Positions 16,976 through 27,893 of a DNA stretch of 64,000 bases are shown piece after piece. Under the pieces are notes generated by a model. The model searched no databases and had not been told where the DNA came from. It saw only the letters and a list, made by a program, of their open reading frames with translations. Position 1 is the first letter of the stretch. The number at the start of each line of letters is the position of its first letter. Location: positions 186,001 through 250,000 of the forward strand of contig CAZAQV010000004.1 in NCBI GenBank assembly GCA_964487255.1, read 5' to 3'. The translations under genes and the position numbers were made by a program. The DNA is from CAZAQV01 sp964487255. Its GTDB lineage: Bacteria; Myxococcota_A; Polyangia; Polyangiales; CAZAQV01.

Positions 16976-17608
16976 TCAAAACTCGACCAAGGCCTTCGTT
17001 GCCGGGCCAAAGTCCCCTGACTGGTATTCGGGATCGCCGCCGCTTGCGAGAACCGCAATCGCAATGCCGGCGCCCACCGCGACCACGCCTGCGCCGATGC
17101 CAACCCAAAGCCAGGTTGAGCCCGTTTCTTCGGGAGGGTGGCTAGCGATGGCCTGAGCCGCAGCTTGCTCTGCGGCCTCTTTGCGCGCTTGTTCGATCTT
17201 GGCTTGTTCTTCGCGTTCGCGTTTCGCAATCGCATCGCGAATGGCCTGGGCACGTGCGCGTGCATGCGGGTGATGTTCTGATTTGTCCACAAGCTCAAGA
17301 AACTTTTCGTATGATTGAAGCGCTGTCTTGTCGTTCTGAAGCCGCTCGTGAACGAGTGCGATATTGTAATAAAGCATGGCTCGTTCACTCAGCTCGAGCG
17401 CACGTTCGAAGTGCTTCAGTGCTGCGCTGTAATCGGCTCGGTCATAAGCTTCGGTCGCTTTGATAAACTCTTCCCGACCAAGGTGGTCGCGTTCTTCCGC
17501 GCTCAGCTCGCTGGGGGGCTTGTCTTGCGCCTGCTTGTCTTGCGCCTGAAGTCCAGCTGCAGTGAGGGAGCCGAGGGCGATGACGACTGCCGCTAAGGTG
17601 GAGCGCAT
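16976..17608 (-). CDS. Exported TPR protein with a C-terminal membrane anchor
   Basis: A 210-residue protein. It has a signal peptide (MRSTLAAVVIALGSLTAAGLQAQ), then TPR-like helices (ATEAYDRADYSAALKHFERALELSERAMLYYNIALVHERLQNDKTALQSYEKFLEL, shown here in part: AYDRADYSAALKHFERAL), a charged coiled-coil segment rich in Glu/Lys/Ala (AKREREEQAKIEQARKEA), and a membrane helix near residue 180 (WLWVGIGAGVVAVGAGIAIA). This arrangement is common in myxobacterial periplasmic proteins. The ATG at 17608 gives the signal peptide; a longer frame adds no sense. It lies 19 bp upstream of the Cys-rich lipoprotein gene on the same strand, so they may be co-expressed. Confidence 0.72.
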   Translation of the reverse strand: MRSTLAAVVIALGSLTAAGLQAQDKQAQDKPPSELSAEERDHLGREEFIKATEAYDRADYSAALKHFERALELSERAMLYYNIALVHERLQNDKTALQSYEKFLELVDKSEHHPHARARAQAIRDAIAKREREEQAKIEQARKEAAEQAAAQAIASHPPEETGSTWLWVGIGAGVVAVGAGIAIAVLASGGDPEYQSGDFGPATKALVEF

Positions 17609-17667
17609 AGGCTCCAGATTACAGTTCTCGTTCGAAGGGCACAACGTGTGTGCCATCCACTTACGGG

Positions 17668-19368
<1,701 letters not shown>

Positions 19369-19456
19369 TTTAGCCAGTTATCACACAATCAGGCGGCAGG
19401 CGTCTGTGAATTGTGGGGCGGCCAATTTTCGGGCAGCACGTGGGTGCGTCCTGTCG

Positions 19457-20176
19457 TCAATCGGCCAAAATATCGTCGTCGCTGTCGTATTCGTCGTCGT
19501 CGAGTTCTCCGTCCCCGTCGTCGTCGTCGTAGATGCGGAATGCACCTCGGAGTGCGGCTTCCACGGCCGCCCGAATGGCGTCGTTGCTGCCTTCTTCGAC
19601 CCGCACAACCCCCTCGGCGTCGACCTCAGCGGTATCGAGATAGCTGCCTTCGAATACCTGCCGGGCTGCGACGGTAAAGAACAGCTTCGATGCGCCGAAG
19701 AGCGTTTGCGTATCTCGTGCCATGACCCGAATATCAGGGAGCTCCCCGAGGCGGACGCTGAACGTTCCGCTGTCGCCCCAGGTGCCGGCGAAGTAGGCCG
19801 CGAAACCTTCGAGTTCGGCCGGCGCCGTCGCTGGAAGGGCTTCTTCGGGGATGCTGATGTCGAAAACGACGGCACACGCCGCACTCAAATCGATATCGCC
19901 GAACATCTCGCTGCTGCCGCTGCCCAAGAGATTGATCACGTTTTCTTCTTCGTAGCGTGCGTACTCGTTGCTGCAATCGGTGCCCGAATAGAGTCGCACG
20001 TCGTCTACGACCAACCACGCTTCGGTGACCTCGCCGGAGTTCTCTCCTAGATCGATGCCTGCCTGAAACGTTGGTTCGATGAGGGCGACGTCATTTCGCG
20101 ACTCAACGGGGTTACCGACGTCGGTACCAACACAACCACAGACCAGCGAAAGCAACGATAGAGCGTACTTTATCAT
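19457..20176 (-). CDS. GNP-motif lipoprotein with an acidic C-terminal tail
   Basis: A 239-residue protein with a short signal (MIKYALSLLSLVCGCVG) and a GTDVGNPV motif right after the lipidated Cys. Such a motif occurs in lipoproteins that accompany TIGR02147 regulators. A beta-rich body follows (EAWLVVDDVRLYSGTDC, ACAVVFDISIPEEALP). The last 25 residues are almost all Asp/Glu/Gly (DDDDGDGELDDDEYDSDDD), like a calcium-binding tail. Its start overlaps the stop of the upstream TIGR02147 gene by 4 bp (ATGA), so the two are translationally coupled. Function unknown. Confidence 0.7.
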   Translation of the reverse strand: MIKYALSLLSLVCGCVGTDVGNPVESRNDVALIEPTFQAGIDLGENSGEVTEAWLVVDDVRLYSGTDCSNEYARYEEENVINLLGSGSSEMFGDIDLSAACAVVFDISIPEEALPATAPAELEGFAAYFAGTWGDSGTFSVRLGELPDIRVMARDTQTLFGASKLFFTVAARQVFEGSYLDTAEVDAEGVVRVEEGSNDAIRAAVEAALRGAFRIYDDDDGDGELDDDEYDSDDDILAD

Positions 20177-21027
20177 GGGTTATCCTCAGTTTTTGCGAGC
20201 GGAAATGCCTGAAAATTAAACTGGATGACTCGGTCGGCGTCCGACTCTTCTTCAGCCAGTCGCAAAATTTCGGCGCGCAGTTCGTGAATGCGTTTTTTTA
20301 ATGCGTCGAAACGTTGCCGGCTTAGTGCCACCGTGACGCCTGAAACTTCCCGATCCCGCTGTGGAACGTCTTCGATGGCCGCGGCAGCGCGGTCCATCAT
20401 TTGTCGATGAAAGTTTCCGATCGCTAGAGACCGCATCTCGTTGCCCGTCGAGATGGAAGGGTGACCCTGTTTCAGGGTGCCGTCCGGCGCGCGGACGAGA
20501 AGCCCCAGTTCGAGAAGGACCTGCAGAGCCTCTTTCGCTTGCGTCGTTGAAATCTTGGGAACGAGTCGGTTTGCGATCCAATCTGGGTCGTCGGTGAACG
20601 ATTCGCATGCAGCGAGTTCGCGGATGGCGGGGTAATACCAGTGCGAAAGGTATTCGAAGGCGCTGCGCTCCAAACGCTTGACCTTTTGGTGTTTACGATA
20701 ACTGCCGATGCGCTCCAAGAAGTGATTTTTCTCGATGGAGCTTGCGGCCTGTCCAAAACCAACCAAATCGATAAAGAACGACGTTTCCGACGGGCCAAGA
20801 TCGAGTGCCTGTGCGAATTGTTCCGCACTTTTCATCGAGAGGTTCCGATCGCCATCGATCACCAGCTTGAGAAAGTTCGGCGAGCGCATCCCCGCACGCC
20901 TCGCGAAGGATCGATACGAAAACCCTGGCTGCGTACGCTTGCGACGGGTGTAGGCATCTCGAAGATACGAGCGGTAGTCCAAATACCCATAGATATCGAG
21001 CTCTTCGGCGTCTCTCGCAGACAGCAC
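20173..21027 (-). CDS. TIGR02147-family DNA-binding regulator
   Basis: A 284-residue protein. The N-terminal region IYGYLDYRSYLRDAYTRRK, PGFSYRSFARRAGMRSPNFLKLVIDG and RNLSMKSAEQFAQALDL is the TIGR02147 signature and contains a helix-turn-helix-like segment. The middle has KRLERSAFEYLSHWYYPAIREL and the end AVSGVTVALSRQRFDALKKRI-like elements (here REVSGVTVALSRQRFDALKK). Known members occur in Fibrobacter and myxobacteria next to lipoprotein genes; targets are uncharacterised. The start is a GTG at 21027. It forms an overlapping pair with the lipoprotein at 19457-20176 and diverges from the poly-Asp lipoprotein gene. Repeated TGTATTC motifs in the shared promoter region may be its operator. 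Confidence 0.82.
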   Translation of the reverse strand: MLSARDAEELDIYGYLDYRSYLRDAYTRRKRTQPGFSYRSFARRAGMRSPNFLKLVIDGDRNLSMKSAEQFAQALDLGPSETSFFIDLVGFGQAASSIEKNHFLERIGSYRKHQKVKRLERSAFEYLSHWYYPAIRELAACESFTDDPDWIANRLVPKISTTQAKEALQVLLELGLLVRAPDGTLKQGHPSISTGNEMRSLAIGNFHRQMMDRAAAAIEDVPQRDREVSGVTVALSRQRFDALKKRIHELRAEILRLAEEESDADRVIQFNFQAFPLAKTEDNP

Positions 21028-21030
21028 CTG

Positions 21031-21124
21031 TGTATTCTAGCATGGCCGTGTGTGGAGGGCACACTTCCGAATACACTGCTGTAAAAATAGTGAAAAAATG
21101 ATGTTCAAGCTCAGTTTTGTATTC
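21031..21124. promoter_or_regulatory. Putative operator: three TGTATTC half-sites in the divergent promoter region
   Basis: TGTATTC occurs at 21031-21037 and 21118-21124 on the plus strand and as its complement GAATACA at 21069-21075. The first and second sites form an inverted repeat that encloses a smaller GTGTG...CACAC hairpin. A CGTATACG palindrome follows at about 21128. This lies between the GTG of the TIGR02147 regulator and the ATG of the poly-Asp lipoprotein, the expected place for an autoregulatory operator. Inference only. Confidence 0.35.
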
Positions 21125-21196
21125 AAGTCGTATACGAATGGTGTTCGACCCGTGGCGGCGACATGTCAGTTTATGTGTGAACAAAGGAGCCCCCTC

Positions 21197-21904
<708 letters not shown>

Positions 21905-21907
21905 TTG

Positions 21908-23122
21908 ATGGCTCCCTCGCGCACCAATCCACACACCCACTCGCAGTGCGCGGGGGAGCCCCCTTTAATCTTAGCGTCGACAGTGTTTGCGATCCTCGCC
22001 GTGCTCGTGGGAGCTGCCACGTATGCGCCCGCTCGCTTCTCCTCATGGATGCAGGAGGACGGATGGGCCGAGTGGGCGACGGTCTACTTCTTCTTGCTTG
22101 CAGGGATGCTCTGGCTCGTTCGTGGTTGGCGGGCGCATCGCGCGCAGTCCGGGCAAGTGGCCAACCGTATCGCGACCTTCGGTTTTTTCTCACTCGGCTT
22201 GTTTTGTTTCTTCGTAGCCGGAGAGGAGCTCTCTTGGGGGCAGCGTCTCTTCGCCTTCCAGCCTCCCGAAATTTTCCTTGAGAACAACTTTCAGCAGGAA
22301 GCGAACCTGCATAACTTTCTCACGCACAAGGAACTTGCAGGGATCCCGCTCGACAGCCGCTTTTTGGTGGCGCTGATCGCGCTCGGCTTTGGCGTCTTGC
22401 TCCCCATGCTGGCCAGCGTTCTCGGTCGTCGCCTCTCGTTTCTTGTTGCGCTCGGGCCGCGTTGGATTTGGGCTCCCGCGTTCGTGGGCGTCGCCGTTGC
22501 AGAGCTGAGCTATCCCTTCGATCTGACCGGGGAGGCTGCCGAGATGGGCCTTGCGATGTTGTTCGCTGCGGATGCACTCGACCGAAACGCCTGCGTGCTG
22601 CCCGAACGCTGGCGTTCGACTACACGTTCGTGGCGGGCGGCAGCATGGGTCGGGGCAATGGTTGGGCTCAGTGTTGCGACAGTTCCGGCTACCGAGTACG
22701 TGGTCTACGGCTCACAGGTCGAGCTCCGTGACCAGACCACGGAAGAACTCAAGCTTCTGGCAGGCGATCTTTTACGTGCGGATGCCCGGGGCGACTTACG
22801 CATCGAAGGGAAGCGACGGGTGCACAAGCGGATCTTTACCGCGATTCGTTCGGGCTATGTCTCGTTTCACACCACGAGCGCGTTTCTCGGTGGTATGGCG
22901 AGCCCCGCGGAAAGCAACGGGCCTGCGCGCAGAGATCGCAAAGGCTACTACCTCGATCCATGGAACAGCCCGATCTGGCTGATCTACGATCGGGATCGGC
23001 GAGTGCTCTCCATCTATTCCTTCGGCGCGAACCGGCGCCGTGACACGGACTTCCGGCAGCAGCGCGGCACCGTTGTGCCCGTCGGCGACGACATTGCCGT
23101 GTCCGTGCGGCTGTCCACATAA
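21908..23122 (+). CDS. Polytopic membrane protein with a pseudopilin-like C-terminal domain
   Basis: A 404-residue protein. The N-terminal 270 or so residues have six to eight hydrophobic segments and the motif VAGEELSWGQRLFAF, which is conserved in a family of uncharacterised membrane proteins. A soluble C-terminal part of about 130 residues begins TEELKLLAGDLLRADARGDL and ends GYYLDPWNSPIWLIYDRDRR then VLSIYSFGANRRRDTD. The DPW...P...Y...SFG(A/P)....D order is like the C-terminus of type II secretion major pseudopilins (GspG). The ATG at 21908 follows the stop of the poly-Asp gene by 3 bp, so they probably form one transcript. Function unknown. Confidence 0.62.
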   Translation: MAPSRTNPHTHSQCAGEPPLILASTVFAILAVLVGAATYAPARFSSWMQEDGWAEWATVYFFLLAGMLWLVRGWRAHRAQSGQVANRIATFGFFSLGLFCFFVAGEELSWGQRLFAFQPPEIFLENNFQQEANLHNFLTHKELAGIPLDSRFLVALIALGFGVLLPMLASVLGRRLSFLVALGPRWIWAPAFVGVAVAELSYPFDLTGEAAEMGLAMLFAADALDRNACVLPERWRSTTRSWRAAAWVGAMVGLSVATVPATEYVVYGSQVELRDQTTEELKLLAGDLLRADARGDLRIEGKRRVHKRIFTAIRSGYVSFHTTSAFLGGMASPAESNGPARRDRKGYYLDPWNSPIWLIYDRDRRVLSIYSFGANRRRDTDFRQQRGTVVPVGDDIAVSVRLST

Positions 23123-23154
23123 GGCGTGATTTTCTCTGACCCTGCGTACGAAAG

Positions 23155-23182
23155 TTGACTGCGACCGCGATTGACGTAGATC
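23155..23182 (+). promoter_or_regulatory. Candidate sigma-70-like promoter
   Basis: TTGACT at 23155-23160 and TAGATC at 23177-23182 are separated by 16 bp. It lies between the membrane protein gene and the gene starting at 23195. If real, the leader would be very short for a start at 23195 and more normal for the in-frame ATG at 23231. Confidence 0.3.
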
Positions 23183-23194
23183 GGCGACGTCGAC

Positions 23195-24241
23195 GTGTTC
23201 AAACGAGTACTCCATTGGCTATGGCCCTCGATGCCCGACCCCCGTGGTGCGAGCAGACGGGAACGGCGTGAAATCGAGTTGGCGCGGCAGTATGCGGCCT
23301 CCGCGGACGTGCTTTGGTACGCGGGTCATCGCTGCGCTGCGATCCACCACGCGGAACGCAGCCTCTACCATGCCATGCACCTGCCGCCGAGTGCAGAAAC
23401 GGGTGTGTCCGTCGCTGCCGAGGGGGAACGCGACGATGCAGAGCTTTCAGCGGGCGCTGGCGCCTCCGAAACGCCCGATGGCCCAGAACATGGCGATTGC
23501 GGTGATCCCGAGTCCTCAGGCAACTTATCGAGCGAAGGCATCACGGTTGAACAATGGCTCAAGGCATCCCTCTCCGCGTTATCCGCGCAAGATCGCGAAC
23601 GCTTACGAGCGGGTGCGAAGCACTTCGCAGAGCATCGGGTACCGGAAGTGGATCGCGACGTTCCGCTTCGCGGGGGCGCGTACTTTCGCGCGCTGATTCA
23701 GGTTCAGCAGGCTGCGCTGCGGGGGCACCTGCACAAGCTGCACACCCGCTTTGGAGTCTGGCTGCGGCGGTTTCGCACGGTTCTGCTGTTGGTGATCGTT
23801 GCGGGGTTGGTTGCCTACGGGGTGACTCGCCCGCCGGTACCCGCAATCGCAACGGCCTCATCGTCGTTTAGCGCGACTTATCCGGCAAGTGCCGTTATCG
23901 ACGGCAAGTTCGAGTCGCGAACGAACGAATGGATCCTGCCACACAGCCGGAAGGTCGGCTGGGTCGAAGTGAAGCTCGGTACTCCTGAAACGATAGACAA
24001 AGTTCGCATTAAGAACGCCTCTCACCCCCCCCATCACACGTACGGTGCCAAGACCTTTCGGCTTGAGGCATACGAGGGCGGGAAGCTTGCTTTCAAACAA
24101 GAGGGCAGCTTCGGCAAACCCGACGTGAAAAGCCCTTGGTTTACCAGCGATAAGATCGGCAAGAGAGTCGACCGCATTCGGGTCTACGTCTTGACGAACT
24201 ACGGGCCCGCTGGCGGCATCGCCGAAATCACCTGGGACTAG
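23195..24241 (+). CDS. Single-pass membrane protein with a C-terminal F5/8 type C (discoidin-like) domain
   Basis: A 348-residue protein. The first 190 residues are hydrophilic and charged and include a helical segment with ARQYAASADVLWYAGHRCAA (HEPN-like in spacing, not certain). A membrane helix lies near residues 191-210 (VLLLVIVAGLVAYGV). The outer domain reads SFSATYPASAVIDGKFESRT, WVEVKLGTPETIDKVRIKN, FRLEAYEGGKLAF and RIRVYVLTNYG, the beta-sandwich pattern of galactose-binding/discoidin domains. It may bind a surface carbohydrate. The start is a GTG at 23195; the ATG at 23231 is an alternative. Confidence 0.65.
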   Translation: MFKRVLHWLWPSMPDPRGASRRERREIELARQYAASADVLWYAGHRCAAIHHAERSLYHAMHLPPSAETGVSVAAEGERDDAELSAGAGASETPDGPEHGDCGDPESSGNLSSEGITVEQWLKASLSALSAQDRERLRAGAKHFAEHRVPEVDRDVPLRGGAYFRALIQVQQAALRGHLHKLHTRFGVWLRRFRTVLLLVIVAGLVAYGVTRPPVPAIATASSSFSATYPASAVIDGKFESRTNEWILPHSRKVGWVEVKLGTPETIDKVRIKNASHPPHHTYGAKTFRLEAYEGGKLAFKQEGSFGKPDVKSPWFTSDKIGKRVDRIRVYVLTNYGPAGGIAEITWD

Positions 24242-24281
24242 AGCGGCCCAGTCGCACTACGACGTAACGTGGCTCGCGCGG

Positions 24282-25436
24282 CTATCTTTGGCGCAAGGGG
24301 GTGGTGGTTTTGGGGCCGTCGTCCGTCTCGTCCTCGTCGTCACCGAGCGTGGTTTGCTCGCCACCCGAGAGCGTACCCGGCGCGGGAACGAACTGTGAGA
24401 ACTCCGCATCGTCACCCATGACATCGGCCAGCAGGTTGGTGCCGAAGTCGATCGTGTCAGGGTCGACCTCCTCAAGCGCAAACTCTTCGAGGCTGCGAAG
24501 CTCGGCTTCAATTTCGTCTCTCCAGGCAAAACGCATGCGCTGCGATAGGTGCCGTCTTCGGTACTTGGGGTTGTGCTCTTCAAGGAACTTGATGAGGTCG
24601 TCGCGAAAATCGATTGAACTTTGGTAGCGAGCCGAACGAGACCGCGCCATCGCTTTTTGAATCACGTAGGCAAGCCCGTCTGGTATCTCGGGATTGATTT
24701 GCTGGCACGGTGTGGGCGTCGCCTCCCGCACGGTGAAAATGAGGTCGCGCTCCGTCGGCGCGCTGAACGGGGAGACGCCGGTTGTCAGCTCATAGAGCAC
24801 GCTGCCCACGCTAAAGATGTCGCTTCGCCAATCGAGCTTGCGGCCGAGCGCTTGCTCGGGGGACATGTACTTAATTTTTCCCTTGATGATGCCCGCTTCG
24901 GTTTGGATGCGGCTGCTGGCGGCCTTCGCAATTCCAAAATCGATGAGCTTGACCATACCGTCATACGCCACCACCACGTTCGAAGGTGAAAAGTCGCGGT
25001 GGACGATGTTGAGGAGGTCTCCACGGTTGTCGCGCGCGATATGCGCCTGGTGTAGCCCGTCGAGTGCGCGCGCCATGATGTAGACATAGTCGTCGAGCGT
25101 CAGAGGCTTGCCGCGTAGCTGGCATTGCTCGATGGTTGCCCGCAAGTCTTTACCGTCGACGTACTCCATGGCGATGATGAGTGAGCCGTCGAGTTCCGTG
25201 AGCTCGTAGACCTTGGCGACGCCGGGGTGTTTGAGGTAACTCACGAGCTTGAATTCGTCGGTCAGCATGTCTACGAACTCGCGGTCTTCGAGGTAGCTGG
25301 GCAATAGCTTCTTGACGGCCACCAGATGCCGGAATCCGTCCAGGTCGAAGGTGAAACCACGGTAGATTTCAGCCATCCCACCAAACGCTATCCGCTCGGT
25401 GAGCTGATAGCGCCCAATCCGCCTCGCACGACGCAT
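24282..25436 (-). CDS. Hanks-type Ser/Thr protein kinase
   Basis: A 384-residue protein. The kinase domain covers about residues 9-290: glycine-loop RIAFGGMAEIYRG, Lys42 in VAVKK, Glu in EFKLVSYLKHPGVAKVYEL, catalytic HRDFSPSN with Asp148, DFG at 166-168, and KIKYMSPEQ in the activation loop. The HRDxSPSN form is usual in myxobacterial kinases. The C-terminal 90 residues are acidic and low-complexity, without PASTA, TPR or membrane segments, so this is a soluble kinase. The gene is divergent from the rimP operon. Substrate unknown. Confidence 0.9.
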   Translation of the reverse strand: MRRARRIGRYQLTERIAFGGMAEIYRGFTFDLDGFRHLVAVKKLLPSYLEDREFVDMLTDEFKLVSYLKHPGVAKVYELTELDGSLIIAMEYVDGKDLRATIEQCQLRGKPLTLDDYVYIMARALDGLHQAHIARDNRGDLLNIVHRDFSPSNVVVAYDGMVKLIDFGIAKAASSRIQTEAGIIKGKIKYMSPEQALGRKLDWRSDIFSVGSVLYELTTGVSPFSAPTERDLIFTVREATPTPCQQINPEIPDGLAYVIQKAMARSRSARYQSSIDFRDDLIKFLEEHNPKYRRRHLSQRMRFAWRDEIEAELRSLEEFALEEVDPDTIDFGTNLLADVMGDDAEFSQFVPAPGTLSGGEQTTLGDDEDETDDGPKTTTPLRQR

Positions 25437-25591
25437 GTTGGTGAGACTACCGTGAATTGTGTTCGCCTTTCCACCGCGATGAGCCGATCAAGGCCGAAAA
25501 ACGTGGAATTGTGCTGAGGATGTGCTGCTCGAATTGCCACCGACTTCGGGGCGTGCTACCCCTCCGCCCGAACAGCTAAGGTCCCAACCTT

Positions 25592-25623
25592 GGCGGGTCT
25601 CTTCGGAGGGCCGCCTTTTTTTT
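25592..25623 (+). terminator. Intrinsic terminator in the rimP-nusA leader, possible attenuator
   Basis: GGCGGGTCTC, a TTCG tetraloop, and GAGGGCCGCC (25592-25615) form ten stacked pairs with one mismatch and one wobble, followed at once by eight T (25616-25623). This is a textbook intrinsic terminator and ends only 30 bp before the rimP start. A smaller hairpin, AAGGT-ccca-ACCTT, lies just upstream. Because the operon encodes NusA, which enhances termination at such hairpins, feedback attenuation is plausible. It could otherwise end a short upstream transcript. Confidence 0.75.
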
Positions 25624-25653
25624 GTCCCACACGAACCGATCTCCCACATCCGC

Positions 25654-26172
25654 ATGAACCGCACCGTCGCCATGGAAAAAATCGAAAGCCTGATCGAGCC
25701 GATCTGTTCGGCCCATGGGCTCGAACTGGTGTTGGTACGTCTCAGCCAGGGTAAGGGCGCGGTTCTGCAGGTACTGATCGATCGCGAGTTCGCAGCGCCA
25801 CAAAAGGACGGCGTGGCGGTGGAGCACGGCTCGGGGGTCACGGTCGACGACTGCAAGCTCGTCAGTCGTGACGTTTCGACTCTTCTTGACCTTCACGAAG
25901 AACTGCTCCCAGGGCGCTACCATCTTGAGGTTAGCTCTCCAGGGCTCGACCGACCGCTCGTTCGCTTGCACGACTTTGTGCGATTCGCCGGTAAAGAAAT
26001 CAAGGTCGAGGTTCGGCCTCCTTTGGGAGAGCGAAAGCGCTTCCACGGAACTCTCTTGGGGGTCGATGGCAACGACATTCGACTCCTCGAACCCCCGGCT
26101 TCCGATGAGGGAACCGAGGTTCGCATTCCGCATCCACAGATTACGAAAGCCAACGTGGTTTTTCGTTTCTAA
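25654..26172 (+). CDS. rimP: Ribosome maturation factor RimP
   Basis: A 172-residue protein. It has the order expected for RimP: an N-terminal domain with IESLIEPICSAHGLELVLVRLSQ and GAVLQVLIDRE, a central VTVDDCKLVSRDVSTLLD, the signature YHLEVSSPGLDRPL, and a C-terminal SH3-like domain (FAGKEIKVEVRPPLG). RimP is needed for maturation of the 30S subunit. First gene of the rimP-nusA-infB operon. The start at 25654 was chosen for length; a second ATG lies at 25672. The frame is open further upstream, across the terminator, but that part has no RimP similarity. Confidence 0.93.
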   Translation: MNRTVAMEKIESLIEPICSAHGLELVLVRLSQGKGAVLQVLIDREFAAPQKDGVAVEHGSGVTVDDCKLVSRDVSTLLDLHEELLPGRYHLEVSSPGLDRPLVRLHDFVRFAGKEIKVEVRPPLGERKRFHGTLLGVDGNDIRLLEPPASDEGTEVRIPHPQITKANVVFRF

Positions 26173-26187
26173 AGAAAGCTCAAACAC

Positions 26188-27891
26188 ATGGACTCCAGCA
26201 TCAACCTACGAGAAGTCATCGACCGCGTAAGCCAAGAAAAGGGCATCGAACCCAAGGTCTTGGTGGAAGCGACCGAACAAGCGATTCTGACAGCCGCCAA
26301 GCGTACCTTTGGCGTCAATCGCGAACTCGAAGCGCGCTTTAACCCCGAGAGCGGCTGGGTCGACTTGTTCCAGTACATGGAGGTTGTGGACGAGGTCGAC
26401 GACGAGGAGCGCGAAATCTCGGCCGCGGATGCAGAGGCTTACAAGCTCGAGGCCGAGGTCGGTGATGAGCTCGGCTTCAAAATCTTCTACCGCCCGGAGG
26501 ATGCCGCGGAGGCTGCCGAGCAGGACAAGAAGTTCGGAGACTTGCTCAAGCTCAAGCAAGCTCGCGGGGGGTTTGGACGTATCGCGGCTCAGACGGCCAA
26601 GCAGGTCATCATCCAGCGCCTTCGGGATGCAGAGCGCGAGAAGGTCTACAACGAGTACAAGGATCGCGTTGGTGAGGTCATCACCGGTGTCGTTCGTCGC
26701 TTCGAGCGCCACAGCAACATCATTGTCGACCTTGGTAACGGTGTTGAAGCTGTGCTGCCCAATCGCGAGCAGACGCCGCGTGAAAGCTATCGCCCTGGTG
26801 ACCGAATCTTGGCGTACCTCAAGCGTATCGACCGCGAAGCGCGCGGCCCTCAAATCGTGCTTTCCCGTGGCGATACGGGGCTTTTGGTCAAGCTCTTCGA
26901 GATGGAAGTGCCGGAAATCTATGAAGGGATTGTCCGCATCGTATCCGCTTCTCGCGAGCCGGGCGCACGCTCAAAGATCGCGGTCGCCAGCCGGGACTCC
27001 GACGTCGATCCGGTAGGTGCGTGCGTGGGCATGAAAGGCTCGCGCGTCCAGGCCGTCGTTCAGGAGCTGCGTGGCGAGAAGATCGACATCGTTCCTTGGG
27101 ACCGCGACCCCGCACGCTTCGTGTGCAATGCCATCGCGCCTGCCGAAGTCGTTCGTGTCGTGATCGACGAGGGACGTAAAGCCATGGAGCTTGTGGTGCC
27201 TGACGCGAAGCTCTCTCTCGCCATCGGTCGGCGTGGCCAAAATGTTCGTCTAGCTTCTCAGTTAACAGGCTGGCGCCTTGATATCGTAAGCGAAAAACGC
27301 TTCAAGGAAATGGAGGAAGAGGCGCTCTCCGCGCTGGCCCGAATCCAGGGGCTCGGGGACGACGGCGCGCGTGCGCTATACAAGATGGGCTTTCGAAGTC
27401 TGGACGAGGTTGCCGAAGCACCCGATGAGGAACTTGCCGCCATCGTCGGAGACGAGCACGTGGCTGCCGTGCGAGGCGGTGCGAACCAGGCGCGTGAACT
27501 CTATCGCCAGGAGCGTGTGCGAGAGGCCTTGGCTGCCACCGAGTTGCTCAGTGAGCGCGACAAGCTTCAACTCATTCGTGGAGTCTCCGAAGGCGTTGCC
27601 GAAACCCTGGAGAAGGCTGGCCTTGGCAATATTGATGCGATCATCGCCGAGGGAGACGTGGATCGCTTCACCCTACGCAGCGGTTTGGGGGCTCAGCGCG
27701 GACAAGTGGTCTGGGACTCGGCCAACACGTTCGTTAAAGATGAGTGGCCGCAGATTGCGGCTGCGCAGGAAAAAGTGCGCGTGGCCAAGGCTGAAGCAGC
27801 TCGCGTCGCCGCGGAGCAAGAGCGGCTCGATGCCGAAAAGACCAACGATGACGGTGCGAACTCCGAGGCCAGCCAGGAGGCGAAGGTCTGA
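26188..27891 (+). CDS. nusA: Transcription termination/antitermination factor NusA
   Basis: A 567-residue RNA-polymerase-binding factor. The N-terminal domain starts MDSSINLREVIDRVSQEKG. An S1 domain (VGEVITGVVRRFERHSNIIVD) is near 168-230, and two KH domains follow, with VGACVGMKGSRVQAVVQEL and LAIGRRGQNVRLASQL. The C-terminus has helix-hairpin-helix segments (ALARIQGLGDDGARALYKMG; IRGVSEGVAETLEKAGL) and a charged tail. The gene follows rimP by 15 bp and is followed by ylxR after 2 bp. Confidence 0.96.
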   Translation: MDSSINLREVIDRVSQEKGIEPKVLVEATEQAILTAAKRTFGVNRELEARFNPESGWVDLFQYMEVVDEVDDEEREISAADAEAYKLEAEVGDELGFKIFYRPEDAAEAAEQDKKFGDLLKLKQARGGFGRIAAQTAKQVIIQRLRDAEREKVYNEYKDRVGEVITGVVRRFERHSNIIVDLGNGVEAVLPNREQTPRESYRPGDRILAYLKRIDREARGPQIVLSRGDTGLLVKLFEMEVPEIYEGIVRIVSASREPGARSKIAVASRDSDVDPVGACVGMKGSRVQAVVQELRGEKIDIVPWDRDPARFVCNAIAPAEVVRVVIDEGRKAMELVVPDAKLSLAIGRRGQNVRLASQLTGWRLDIVSEKRFKEMEEEALSALARIQGLGDDGARALYKMGFRSLDEVAEAPDEELAAIVGDEHVAAVRGGANQARELYRQERVREALAATELLSERDKLQLIRGVSEGVAETLEKAGLGNIDAIIAEGDVDRFTLRSGLGAQRGQVVWDSANTFVKDEWPQIAAAQEKVRVAKAEAARVAAEQERLDAEKTNDDGANSEASQEAKV

Positions 27892-27893
27892 GT

